Counted from the stretch's first letter, positions 18,652 to 27,405 are shown. The stretch: 64,000 nucleotides of DNA from DATBAX01 sp963762965 (GCA_963762965.1 CAVXME010000001.1:1-64000); one strand, 5' to 3'. The notes: generated from the sequence alone by a model not told the origin. Translations and numbers: made by a program.

Positions 18652-19338
18652 ATGACCAATGCGGCTGAAAAGTTGCCGGCGCGCCTCTGGCTCGGTTCGA
18701 AAGTCCTGGGTCTGTTTGTGGCCAAATCGGCGTGGAAATGGATCCAGGGCCTGGGGGGACCGGGGTTGATTTTTCTGGGCGTCGCCGACAATACTCCTTT
18801 CATCTCCGCCCCGCCAGGAAGCGTGGACACGTGCATCATCCTGCTTGCGACCCTCCACCACGAATGGTGGGCCTATTACGCCTTGATGATTACGGTGGGC
18901 GAGGTGCTGGGTGGCTACTTGACCTACCGGCTGGCCGAAAAAGGTGGCCAGCAGACCCTGGAAAAGAAGATCGGGAAACCGCGTGCCGAAAAAATCTACA
19001 AACTGTTCGAGAAACGCGGCTTCCTGACGGTGTTCCTCGGCTCGATCCTTCCTCCGCCGTTCCCTTTCACTCCGCTCCTGATGGCCGCCGGGGTCATGCA
19101 GTATCCCGGCAAGAAGTTCTTCTCAGCGCTGAGCGCGGGCCGCGCCGTGCGCTATTTTGGCTTGGCCTACTTGGGCCGCATCTACGGCCGCCAAGTGATC
19201 GGCTTTTTCTCGCGTTACTACCGCCCGATGCTGTATGTTTTGATCGCCCTGGCAGTAGCGGCTGGCATCGTCGCTCTGGTCTACTTCAAGTGGTACCGGC
19301 CCAGGGCGCAACGTAAAGAACAAGAGCGAGATAGTTAA
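18652..19338 (+). CDS. VTT/YqaA-type (DedA-superfamily-like) membrane protein
   Basis: A 228-residue polytopic protein. GLGGPGLIFLGVADNTPFISAPPGSVD is the re-entrant-loop region typical of SNARE-associated/VTT proteins. GEVLGGYLTYRLAEKGG and the later RGFLTVFLGSILPPPFPFTPLLMAAG complete the domain, followed by a C-terminal TM helix and a basic tail. Relatives act in lipid translocation and membrane homeostasis. The gene starts 83 bp after the displaced sorting signal and could be read with the sortase locus. Confidence 0.88.
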   Translation: MTNAAEKLPARLWLGSKVLGLFVAKSAWKWIQGLGGPGLIFLGVADNTPFISAPPGSVDTCIILLATLHHEWWAYYALMITVGEVLGGYLTYRLAEKGGQQTLEKKIGKPRAEKIYKLFEKRGFLTVFLGSILPPPFPFTPLLMAAGVMQYPGKKFFSALSAGRAVRYFGLAYLGRIYGRQVIGFFSRYYRPMLYVLIALAVAAGIVALVYFKWYRPRAQRKEQERDS

Positions 19339-19461
19339 AGAAATCTCCTGTTGACGCCGGAAAGAGACGCGCGAAAAACGGCAAACCCCCGCGAGTCCCG
19401 GACATCAGTAACCCCTCGAAGCCACCCAGAATTTTGTGGCAGAAAGTAGCGCCTACTGAAT

Positions 19462-19474
19462 CGTCATTGTGACG
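19462..19474. promoter_or_regulatory. CGTCA-TTG-TGACG inverted repeat (site E)
   Basis: Identical to site B, including the upstream AAT. It is centred 187 bp upstream of the thioredoxin-like gene at 19655 on the plus strand, in a spacer with no other gene to control. Confidence 0.4.
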
Positions 19475-19654
19475 CGATCTCGCCGCCGAGCTTCCTACGA
19501 GATGGCGGCGATGCAGTTCTACTTTTCTCATGGAGCCGCAACTCCCTGGTTCCCTTGGCTTCTGTCCTAATCAGTTCCTTCCTCGTCGTGCACAGGACTT
19601 TGGCCGCCTGAATGCCCTAATACGATCGCGACGCCCATCCGATAGGGAGGTTCA

Positions 19655-20038
19655 ATGACTACTGAGACGCTGGAGGCTCAAAACAATTCGCCCAAACGTG
19701 CATCGAGCGACAGGGTACAAACTGTCACCAGCACTACATTTCCTTCGCTGGTTTTGGAGGGGAAAGGGCCAATCGCGGTTGAGTTCATGTCTTACGGCTG
19801 CTCGCACTGCCGAGCGATGGAGCCGGTTCTTCAGCAGGTCGCAGAAACGCTGAAGCCCCAGGAGAAAATATTCAGGGTCAATGTTGCGGACGAACAGGAA
19901 TTCACAGACAGTTACCAGATCGAGGGCACGCCGACCTTTGTCATGTTTCTGAACGGAAAGGAAGTCGGACGCGTCGAGGGACCGCCTCCGACCGTATCGA
20001 GCGTCCGCGCAGCATTGACGCGGCCGTTCGAGTTATAA
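19655..20038 (+). CDS. Thioredoxin-fold protein with CSHC active site
   Basis: A 127-residue thioredoxin-like protein: AVEFMSYGCSHCRAMEPVLQQ holds Cys49 and Cys52 with a CSHC centre in place of CGPC, then EGTPTFVMFLNGKEVGRVEG with the cis-proline (TPT). A 35-residue polar N-terminal extension has no signal peptide, so it is probably cytoplasmic. It is followed 23 bp later by a DCC-family gene, making a probable redox operon. AGGGAGG lies before the ATG. Confidence 0.92.
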   Translation: MTTETLEAQNNSPKRASSDRVQTVTSTTFPSLVLEGKGPIAVEFMSYGCSHCRAMEPVLQQVAETLKPQEKIFRVNVADEQEFTDSYQIEGTPTFVMFLNGKEVGRVEGPPPTVSSVRAALTRPFEL

Positions 20039-20061
20039 AACCAGAAGGGCGATTCCCACAG

Positions 20062-20625
20062 ATGCAGCAGACCAAACCAATCCTGTTGTACAACGACGAA
20101 TGCAATGTCTGCCGCCACATTGCGCGCTGGGTACAGAAGTCGGCGCTCACGAAATCGAACCAGGTCAGCATCATCGAACTACCGATTGGTGACGATCCGG
20201 AGGTGCTTCGGTCGCTCAATCCCGACCTCGATATCTGGGACGCCTATGCGACGGTCCACGTCCTCATGCCCGATGGCTCGATGAAGCTCGGCGGGGAAGC
20301 GGTTGCGGAGGTCCTGCGGGATTTGCCCAATACCAAATGGTTCGCCGGAATTTTCAGCATCGGCACATTCGGATTCCGGCCCTTTCAGATGTTGCTCAAC
20401 CTGGCCTATGACATCCTCTCGGACGTGCGCCCACTTCTCGGGTGCGAGAGTTGCGGCACGCCCAGCGTTTGGTTGAGACCAATTGCGCGGATAATCAAAT
20501 GGGCAAAGGACCCGTTCGGAGAAAAACATTCAGCGAACCCGGCTCCGCATTTTACTTCGCGCTCGAGCGCGGCAGCTCGACCGCTGCCCGGCTTCGGGAC
20601 AGCGTCCCAAGCGTTTGCCCTCTGA
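20062..20625 (+). CDS. DCC-family (DUF393) thiol oxidoreductase-like protein
   Basis: A 187-residue protein. LLYNDECNVCRHIARWV carries the DCC-type CxxC (Cys14, Cys17) of the thioredoxin-like DUF393 family. A second pair occurs in GCESCGTPSVW. The last 30 residues are low-complexity (Ser/Ala) and may be an extension. The reaction is not established for the family; a disulfide role is likely from the motif. It forms a pair with the CSHC thioredoxin just upstream. Confidence 0.85.
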   Translation: MQQTKPILLYNDECNVCRHIARWVQKSALTKSNQVSIIELPIGDDPEVLRSLNPDLDIWDAYATVHVLMPDGSMKLGGEAVAEVLRDLPNTKWFAGIFSIGTFGFRPFQMLLNLAYDILSDVRPLLGCESCGTPSVWLRPIARIIKWAKDPFGEKHSANPAPHFTSRSSAAARPLPGFGTASQAFAL

Positions 20626-20780
20626 AACTGGGACGTAGAGTTTCCAGATGAGATGAGGGCGGCGGGAACGGATGCGCCTTGTGTGGAACGGGAGTAAGTT
20701 TCTTTTGAAATGGGCCCCGAAAAGGGTTACCCGCGTGCATATCAGTTTGTGATGCAACTTGTTTTCCGAGGAGCGACTTT

Positions 20781-20945
20781 ATGGGATGGTTTTCTCCTAA
20801 GCCAGTGAAGCTTCACCGGGAAGTGGATGACGAGACGAATCAGGAGTACATGTGGGTCTCTGAGATCGGCGATGAGATCATGTCGGTGAAGTTCACCGGG
20901 GACATGGCCGAGTTCGTGGACAAACATTTGGGCGTGGCCGCTTGA
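20781..20945 (+). CDS. Small acidic hypothetical protein, 54 aa
   Basis: GAGGAGCGACTTT precedes the ATG. The product starts MGWFSPKPVKLHREVDDETN and contains WVSEIGDEIMSVKFTGDMAEFVDKH, a compact mixed alpha/beta composition with codon use like the neighbours. I do not recognise the family. It sits alone between the DCC gene and the convergent patatin gene. Confidence 0.6.
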   Translation: MGWFSPKPVKLHREVDDETNQEYMWVSEIGDEIMSVKFTGDMAEFVDKHLGVAA

Positions 20946-21104
20946 GCCTGCTTTCGTTACAGGTGTTCCAGCAATGGCCTGCGAAAGGATACAGGGAAGT
21001 TTGTCGGCATCGAAAGCGGCTTGACGGTTGCATTTGGCGGCAAATATGTTTTGATCACATCTTCTAACTCTCTCTCCCGCAGAGCCATCCCTTGACCGCA
21101 TGAA

Positions 21105-23346
21105 CTAGAACACGCGGCCGAGAGCAAAGAACCACTTGGCGTGCCCGGTATCACCTACGCTTCCGCCAATGAACAGGGGCCCCAAAGCCGTCCGCGTGAT
21201 GACGCCTGCGGCGCCGTCATTGGGAAGCCGGCTCACGCCGGGAGCGTCGTACATTTTCCCGACCTCATAGAACGTTATTGCATAAAGGCTCTTGCCGAGG
21301 AGCGGCGGCAGAGTGAACAGATTGTGCACGTATCCGGCGCGGAATAGGTAGTACTGATCTCCTCGTACTTCATTTTGCCCGTAGGCATACAGCCCGGCCG
21401 TTCCTCCGAGGAAGTATTGCGGAATGCCGGTTTGGTCGTAGCCCAGAGTGGACCCGCCCTGCGCGTACAAGAACACAGAAGCTGGCTCCGAGATGGTTTT
21501 GTACACTGCGCTTTTCAGCTCCAGAGTTGGAAACGCGCCCGGCGCTCCCGGGCTGGTGTCCATCCAGTGAAAATCTAACTCTCCGAGATAACCGCGGCGG
21601 GGAATGATTGGGTCATCCGTGTGGTCGGTGCTGAGTCGAAAACGCGAAGCGCCGACTCGTCCCTGGACGGATGAAGAATTGTGGAGTGCCCAGCCTGAGG
21701 TTTGCGTCCAAGTAGCCGACTTCGTAGCCGCCGCGGACTTCGCTGAACCGGCCGATCGCGTACCCGAGGTCAAGCCCGACTCCTGCTTTCCCGATGCGGT
21801 AGTCGGCCTGGGGATCGCCGTCGGAATAGATCCTCTGCTCGGACTGGCTCGCATTGCCGTGTGGGGCAAAGAACCACCGCGAGGTCTGGGAGAATCTCTT
21901 GTAGAACTCGCTCGAGATTCCGTAGGTGTTTCCGAATTGGAAGTCGGTGCGTAATTCCGAACCGAATCCCGCGATGTCGAGAAAAGTAAATCGTCCTCCC
22001 AGCGTGAACGTAACGTGATCGGGCTGCGCCCCATCGATCTCAAAAGCAGGTTGCAGGGCCGGCGGCGCATATTCCTTTTCGTGGACGGTGACCAGCAAGC
22101 CGACTGCGCCATCGTTCTGGGTCAAACTATAGGAAACGCTCTCGAATTTTCCTATACCGGTCAAACGGGTTAGATCGGTGTCTAGCACTTGCGTGTCGAT
22201 CGGTTTGCCCACCAGAGGCTGGAGAAACTTCTGGATTTTTTTCTCCGCATCAACGCTCGTTCCTTGGACCTTTACGAATTGCGGAACCCCCGCAGATCCC
22301 TTTTTTCGCGCATCGCGCTGAGCGACGTATTCGTCCCACGCAGCATCATCGAGAGCGTACGGCAACAAAACTTTGGATTTCTCTTCCGCTGCCTCCATTC
22401 CTTTCTGAATCAGAGCTTCCGCCTTCTTAAAGTCCAGACTATCGAAATCCCGAACGTCCACTTTGACGATCAGGTCCGCCGACTCCATTCCCCGAAGCTC
22501 GGTGGCTTCGGTTCCGACGGTGATTGAGCGGGAAAGAACGCTAAAGAGAGATTGGATTTCTTTCGCGCTGGCGGGGGAGACCTGAAGATGAACCGCGATG
22601 ACCACGTCGGGATGCATATCGCGCACCAGGTCCGTAGGCAGGTTGTCGACCAATGCCCCGTCCACATAGATGCGGTCTTCGTCGCGGACGGGAGCGAAGA
22701 TTCCCGGCAACGACATAGTGGACCGCATGGCCAGACCAATCGGACCGTCGGAAAACACGTGCGCCTTTCCCGAAATCAGTTCGGTAGAAACGCAGCGGAA
22801 GGGGATGGGGAGGTCGTCGAACGATTTGACGGTCGAATAGGCTAGGGTTTCGCGGTCAATGATGAGGCCGATCTGATGTCCCGCATTCAATCCAGAAGGA
22901 AGCGACACTCCTCGCTTGAAACCAACCACAATGCCGTCAGGAATCGCACGCGCATCCTCTTTGCGGCGATAAGAAAGGTCTTGGTAGGGAGTTGCACCGC
23001 TAATTACAAAATCCCAGTCGATTCCTTTGACCAGCCGCTCAAGTTCGTCGGGGCTCTTACCGGTCGCGTACAGCCCTCCTATCAAGCCACCCATGCTGGT
23101 TCCGGCTACATAGTCCACTGGAATATGGTGTTGTTCGAACCACCTGAGCACTCCGATGTGGGCCAGCCCAAGTGCACCACCGCCTTCGAGGGCAACCCCG
23201 ACCGTCAGCCGCTTGGGAACCTGTGGTCCACTCTGGGCAATTGCCATATGCGGCGAGACGATTACAGAGAGGAGGACGAGCCCGATCCTCAATGAAAGGA
23301 AACAAGAACACCAGCCGGTGCCCTCAAATGAACAAAAGCGATTCAT
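21105..23346 (-). pseudogene. PlpD-like patatin phospholipase with Omp85-type barrel (one frameshift)
   Basis: A signal peptide is followed by a patatin domain: oxyanion motif GGGALGLAHIGV, GTSMGG with nucleophile Ser84 and DGALVDN with Asp229. A POTRA-like domain (about 350-420) and the start of a 16-strand barrel follow. Near 21675 the frame shifts: the first frame stops at 21613 (577 aa), while the barrel continues in another frame (VQGRVGASRFRLST through GKSLYAITFYEVG) to a terminal FALGRVF with the C-terminal Phe of outer-membrane proteins. Intact, it would be a type Vd-like secreted or surface lipase of about 746 aa. GGAGG precedes the ATG. Confidence 0.88.
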
Positions 23347-23965
23347 GGCGACCTCCGGTTCGTTTAATCGCTGTTGGCGCTCACAGTCGAATCCGCCCCT
23401 CTCGAATCAGCGCAGAGAAATCAGGAGATCGATCTCCCGCTCAGGCCGCCCTGTTGATGCTCACGTCGCTTTCCCCGGACGACGCTGGTGCTACGTACAA
23501 ACCGGAGCGGTCTATATGGAACTGGCTCAGTCCGCGAAGTACTTGAAGCATTCAAGAACAATTCCGAGTAGCCATAGCTTGAAAACCGCGTCACCTTCCG
23601 AACTGCAGTATCTTACCTCTCGAGAGGGAGTCCACGTCACATGCTCAAACCAGAACGCCATCCGAATCTGGGCGTTCCGACAACTCTCCCTCCAATCCGA
23701 GCCAAGGTGCTTCGCGTCTTAGCTCCACTGCGCCTCTTCCGGGTGGACCCCGCTTGGCCGCGGCTCGGACGGGCGTTTCGGACTGCGCCGCTTTCGCGCC
23801 AAACTAACCCCAACCGCGTTTGGCACTCACCGCGCTTTCTCTCGCGCCCTGCCACCCTCCTTCCGGCCTCCGTTCTGTCCTTTTCCCCGTCCCGTTTGTT
23901 TTCGTCCCGCTGCCGCTTTAGTGAAGTACGAAAACAAGCCGGAAACGGCAGAAAAGGAAAAAACA
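23347..23965. other. Gene-free spacer at the left side of the island, leader of the ArdC gene
   Basis: About 620 bp with only unsupported frames. The part from about 23690 to 23920 is pyrimidine-rich on the plus strand (runs of C/T) and differs in texture from the flanking coding DNA. It probably contains the promoter of the ArdC gene and may contain the left island junction, but I found no copy of the tRNA-Phe 3' end here. Confidence 0.35.
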
Positions 23966-24823
23966 ATGAAATTAGAAGAAATCAAGAACAAAACCAACGA
24001 GGCAGTCAGCTATCTGGTCGCAGCACTGGAGTCAGGACAGAGTGACGTTTTGACCCAGTACCTCAACGCTATGGCACGATTCCACAACTACAGCTTCGGC
24101 AACATCATGCTCATCGCATTGCAGAAGCCGCAGGCAACCAACGTCGCAGGCATTCGCACCTGGAACTCGCTTGGCCGCTTCGTCAAACGAGGGGAAAAAG
24201 GCATCATGATTCTTGCCCCGATGGTTGGCCGCAAGATGCAGCGCACTGAAGAAATCGCCACCCAGTTCGAGAGCCAGAATGCAGCCGATGAGCGCAAGGC
24301 AGAACCGCAGCTTTATGGTTTCCGTGCCGTGTACGTGTTCGATGTCACCCAGACCGAGGGGAAAGACCTTCCCGCACTGACCGAGGTCCAAGGCGACGTG
24401 ATTGGCTACCGCGAACGTCTCGTCAAGTTCGTCGAGAGCCAGAAAGTCACCTTGAACTATTCCGAACGCATCGCACCTGCCAGGGGCTTGTCCTTCGGCG
24501 GGAGGATTACCCTGCTTTCAGGAATGCAGCCTGCCGAGGAGTTTTCTACCCTTGTGCATGAGATCGCACACGAGATGCTGCATCGTGGAGAACGCCGCAC
24601 TCTGACCACGAAACAGGTGCGGGAGACCGAAGCCGAGGCGGTGGCTTTCGTCGTCTGCCAGTCGGTGGGACTTCAGACAGGAACCACTTCCGCCGACTAT
24701 ATCCAGCTCTGGCATGGAGACGCCAAGCTCCTGCAAGAGAGCCTGGAACTCGTCCAACACACGGCTGCTGTCATCCTCGGGGGCATTGCCCCCGAGGTCG
24801 CGGTGCTCGCCCAAGCCACATAA
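23966..24823 (+). CDS. ArdC-like antirestriction protein (ssDNA-binding domain plus zinc-metallopeptidase-like domain)
   Basis: About 285 residues. The N-terminal DUF1738-type region (residues 1-125) contains RFHNYSFGNIMLIALQKPQA, GIRTWNSLGRFVKRGEKGI and the YGFRAVYVFDVTQTEG block. The C-terminal half has HEIAHE (198-203), a zinc-protease motif. ArdC of conjugative plasmids protects incoming DNA from restriction, which fits an integrated element. ATG 23966 follows AAGGAA by six bases; an in-frame GTG at 23921 has no ribosome site. A degraded copy of its last 65 codons lies at 25283-25482. Confidence 0.9.
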   Translation: MKLEEIKNKTNEAVSYLVAALESGQSDVLTQYLNAMARFHNYSFGNIMLIALQKPQATNVAGIRTWNSLGRFVKRGEKGIMILAPMVGRKMQRTEEIATQFESQNAADERKAEPQLYGFRAVYVFDVTQTEGKDLPALTEVQGDVIGYRERLVKFVESQKVTLNYSERIAPARGLSFGGRITLLSGMQPAEEFSTLVHEIAHEMLHRGERRTLTTKQVRETEAEAVAFVVCQSVGLQTGTTSADYIQLWHGDAKLLQESLELVQHTAAVILGGIAPEVAVLAQAT

Positions 24824-25051
24824 AAACCCAAACAGATTTGGCGCTCAAGCCGTACGTAATGCGCCTAGTTCACTAGTGAAACTAAGGAACCTTCCGAGCC
24901 GCAAATGGCGCCCCGACTAGACCGGCATCTGAAAACGAAGGGTCTAAGTCCCGGTCTACTTCCGGGTCTATAAGCGCACAAGCGAAGGCCTTGAAAAGCA
25001 ACGAAGTGCAGTGGTCAAGAACCTAAAATCGAACGCGACAAAAAACATTTT
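24824..25051. other. Spacer between the ArdC gene and repeat R1
   Basis: No gene. The stretch 24940-24972 has three spaced GGTCTA units (ggtctaagtc, ggtctacttc, ggtctataag). The 30 bp before R1 (ACGCGACAAAAAA... type) resembles the leaders of R2 and R3. Confidence 0.35.
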
Positions 25052-25129
25052 GTGGCCGGGAGCGACCCCATTTTTGGCGTTAGTATCACGCCAAAATCCC
25101 TTCGGGTTTCGGAGGTCGCCCCCGGCCAC
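25052..25129. repeat. Island structured repeat R1 (about 78 bp, palindromic)
   Basis: Outer arms GTGGCCGGGAGCGACC and GGTCGCCCCCGGCCAC enclose two inner hairpins, TTTTGGCGT...ACGCCAAAA and CCCTTCGGG. It is homologous to R3 over its whole length and to R2 by structure. An upstream ACGCG-(A)n-C-TTTT leader is also shared. Confidence 0.8.
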
Positions 25130-25282
25130 TGTGAACTGGCTCCGCTGTCTCCAGTTTGCCTTTTGCCGCGTCTCTCACGAACGTCTTACTTGCAGCATTC
25201 GTTGACAACTATTGCCAGAGCCTTCTGGCAAATTCTGCCAGAACTCGCCGACAATTCTCGCCATAAACCACGGAGCAGACTG

Positions 25283-25482
25283 CGAGAGATGGAAGCCGAG
25301 GCTGTGGCTATGGTCGTCTGCCAGTCCGTCGGAGTTCAGACCGGAACCGCTTCCTCCGATATATCCAGCACTTCCATCGAGACACAGAGCACTCCTGCAA
25401 GAGCGCCCGGAAGTCGTCCAACGCACGGGTGCTGTCATCCTCGGGGGCATTTGCCCCTGAGGAGGGCGTGGCTGGCCCGATA
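25283..25482 (+). pseudogene. Degraded C-terminal fragment of an ArdC gene
   Basis: Collinear with 24627-24818 of the intact gene: EAEAVAMVVCQSVGVQTGTASSD against EAEAVAFVVCQSVGLQTGTTSAD, then after a frame change LLQERPEVVQRTGAVILGGI. The HEIAHE motif and everything N-terminal of it are missing. It is a remnant of a second, diverged ardC copy (duplication or earlier insertion), positioned just after repeat R1. Confidence 0.8.
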
Positions 25483-26141
25483 GCAGCCTAGCCCTCAAAG
25501 CTCCAGGGCTGAGAACAGCACTTTTGCAATTTTTGTAAAAGAGCGAAAAGTAAATTGAGGTTTGGATTCCGCTTGTACTCTGCCTTATTGAGGGGTGCTT
25601 CAGGCCCGAGCAGTGGGGGGCCAGCCTCCTCCGCTACATCACGCACCTTCGCCAGTACGAACATTCCTTGCGGTGGCTGCCCGGCATTTACTTCGTTTGG
25701 CTCAGGGAGATTCCAGCAGGCGGAGCAGTTCTTTCGGAGGCACTTTTGATGAATACAGCGCGGCGAATGTCCAATCCATCGCCCGCTATTTCCGTGTTCG
25801 GCGCGTCTGGGACGATAACAAAACAAGCCTTCTCAGGGGGTGCCGAATGCCACTTTTTACGCTACGGCAACCATCATTACGCGACGAATTCTCAGAGTCG
25901 ATCTACCGGAAATCGGCCGGCGAAGAACGGAGAGACAGGCCCTGGAGCCCATTCTGGGAGCGCATCAGATGCCACCGAACCGGAGGTTCCACACCCACCT
26001 ATTGCCCCGAGACTACGACATTTTGCGAGCGAAACCGGCATGAATCGCGGAACGGGATTCTCCGAGGATCGTTCTGCATCCCGTTCTGTATCCCGTTCCG
26101 CTGAGGGGAAGGCTAAGTACCTGTAGACCAAGGAACAACCG
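25483..26141. other. Decayed coding sequence, no intact gene
   Basis: Overlapping short frames look like eroded genes. One reads EQWGASLLRYITHLRQYEHS then WLPGIYFVWLREIPAGG (about 25600-25720). Another, near 25980-26040, ends RFHTHLLPRDYDIL, followed by a Ser/Arg-rich tail ending KAKYL at about 26126. The THLLP...DIL...KYL tail recurs at 26524-26690. I do not recognise the parent families. Confidence 0.4.
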
Positions 26142-26960
26142 ATGGAACACGGACAAAAACTGTACGCGGCAAAAACCGTTCCATGGCCGGGAGCGACCCC
26201 CTTTTTTCCCCGCTTTTCGGGGCCAAGACGCCCTACGGGGTTCTGGGGTCGCTCCCGGCCACGATGCACGCGCTCATCTCGCGCGTTCAGGGGTTTGCCG
26301 CGTACGAGAATCCAATATCCGGATTCAAACCGAGCGCGGGCATCGCGTCATCACAGTCGACCGTTACAGACTCGTGTTGCACCTGAGCTATTTCGCCAAG
26401 GAGATCAGGGATACCAAGAGAACTTGTTCGACCAGATGTACCAGGACTGGGCCACCAAAGGCTTCTCCCCAACCGAGGTCAAAGCCCTCGTCAACGCCAG
26501 TCCGGAGCAACCAAAGATGGCATTCAAGACCCATCTCCTGCCTGAGTCCAGCGACATTTTGGACCACGTTTCTGTCAGGAAGAACCGACACGGAAGTGGA
26601 ACTCTACGTGGAAACGCTCTTTCCACCAATGATTCCGCTCCGAGTTCCACTTCCGGCTCCCGCAAGTACTTGCAAGCTCAGGAACAAACCCTGAACAACA
26701 CTTGTAATACGGACGCGGGAAAAAACCTTTTGTGGCCGGGAGCGACCCCCTTTTTTGGCGCGAGTCTCACGCCAAAATCCCTTCGGGCTTCGGGGGTCGC
26801 TCCCGGCCACAGTGTGGGCCTTGCACACGAACTTCCCTCCTATCCTGCGTCCGCAGCGCCGAAGGTTCCTGCCCGAGCAGATCGACGGTGCTCACCGCAC
26901 GACCCGAGTCCAACCGAGGAGAACGGCTCATGCCTCTACCGAAGCTGCCCGAACCCGTGA
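26142..26960 (+). CDS. Questionable 272-codon open frame spanning repeats R2 and R3
   Basis: An uninterrupted ATG-initiated frame (AAGGAAC a few bases upstream) that reads straight through both structured repeats, so WPGATPFF occurs twice in the product. Its middle (DQMYQDWATKGFSPTEV, then MAFKTHLLPESSDIL) looks like real protein; the first 80 and last 60 residues look random and basic. I think it is a chance or decayed frame embedding a genuine gene fragment, not one intact gene. It overlaps the start of the better-supported gene at 26930. Confidence 0.25.
   Translation: MEHGQKLYAAKTVPWPGATPFFPRFSGPRRPTGFWGRSRPRCTRSSRAFRGLPRTRIQYPDSNRARASRHHSRPLQTRVAPELFRQGDQGYQENLFDQMYQDWATKGFSPTEVKALVNASPEQPKMAFKTHLLPESSDILDHVSVRKNRHGSGTLRGNALSTNDSAPSSTSGSRKYLQAQEQTLNNTCNTDAGKNLLWPGATPFFGASLTPKSLRASGVAPGHSVGLAHELPSYPASAAPKVPARADRRCSPHDPSPTEENGSCLYRSCPNP
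26184..26261. repeat. Island structured repeat R2 (about 78 bp, palindromic)
   Basis: Outer arms TGGCCGGGAGCGACCCC and GGGGTCGCTCCCGGCCA pair perfectly over 17 bp. The inner loops differ in sequence from R1/R3 (CCCCG-ctttt-CGGGG and CCCTACGGGG) but keep two small hairpins, which looks like structural conservation. Confidence 0.8.
26732..26810. repeat. Island structured repeat R3 (about 79 bp, palindromic)
   Basis: GTGGCCGGGAGCGACCCCC pairs perfectly over 19 bp with GGGGGTCGCTCCCGGCCAC. Inside are TTTTGGCG...CGCCAAAA and a CCCTTCGGG hairpin as in R1. It is preceded by ACGCGGGAAAAAACCTTTT, parallel to the leaders of R1 and R2. Confidence 0.85.
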
Positions 26961-27199
26961 TCGCCGAGCGCAGGTACTTCGCTCGCATCGAGGAACCGCT
27001 CGCTCTGACCATGGAGCACGACACCGAGGCCCTCGGCACCGACAACCTCGACAATGTCGTGAGCCGGGCCCTACAGTTCATGTTCAAGCGCGACAGCCAG
27101 TTCAAGTCCTGGCTGGAACAGCACCCGGATCCAACAACGAAGCTAACCCAGTCAAAGGCAACCTTCACGCGTACAGCCTCGCAGGGAGGTGCACTGTGA
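26930..27199 (+). CDS. Uncharacterised island protein, 89 aa
   Basis: GAGGAG lies eight bases before the ATG. The product begins MPLPKLPEPVIAERRYFARI and contains LDNVVSRALQFMFKRDSQFKSWL, an amphipathic helical segment. No family recognised. The stop overlaps the next start (TGATG), making it the first gene of a tightly packed operon leading to the excisionase-like gene and the integrase. Confidence 0.55.
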   Translation: MPLPKLPEPVIAERRYFARIEEPLALTMEHDTEALGTDNLDNVVSRALQFMFKRDSQFKSWLEQHPDPTTKLTQSKATFTRTASQGGAL

Positions 27200-27405
27200 T
27201 GCAACGTGCGGTCGCCTCCAAAGGCCTCGGCGCCTACGTTCTCGACTGTGCCACTGGAATCGCTCCCTACTTTCGTTGGCCATTTCTGACCGAGTGCGGC
27301 TATCGCGTTATTGCTGCAGACCAATTCTTGAAAGCCAACTTGCCCGGCTACGCGGAATATACCGAGCACGTCCCCGCCGGGGTGCCTTATCTGAGGAGTG
27401 CCTGA
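27199..27405 (+). CDS. Uncharacterised island protein, 68 aa
   Basis: ATG overlaps the preceding stop; GGGAGG lies upstream. The sequence includes GAYVLDCATGIAPYFRWPF and ADQFLKANLPGYAEYTEHV, with aromatic-rich composition and two Cys. No family recognised. Its stop abuts the ATG of the HTH gene at 27406, so translation is probably coupled. Confidence 0.55.
   Translation: MQRAVASKGLGAYVLDCATGIAPYFRWPFLTECGYRVIAADQFLKANLPGYAEYTEHVPAGVPYLRSA

Noticed and set aside
23347..23965. Left attachment site of the island as a copy of the tRNA-Phe 3' end
   Set aside because: I looked for the GGCCAGGGACGG core in this spacer and did not see a convincing copy; a computed search is needed before claiming a junction.
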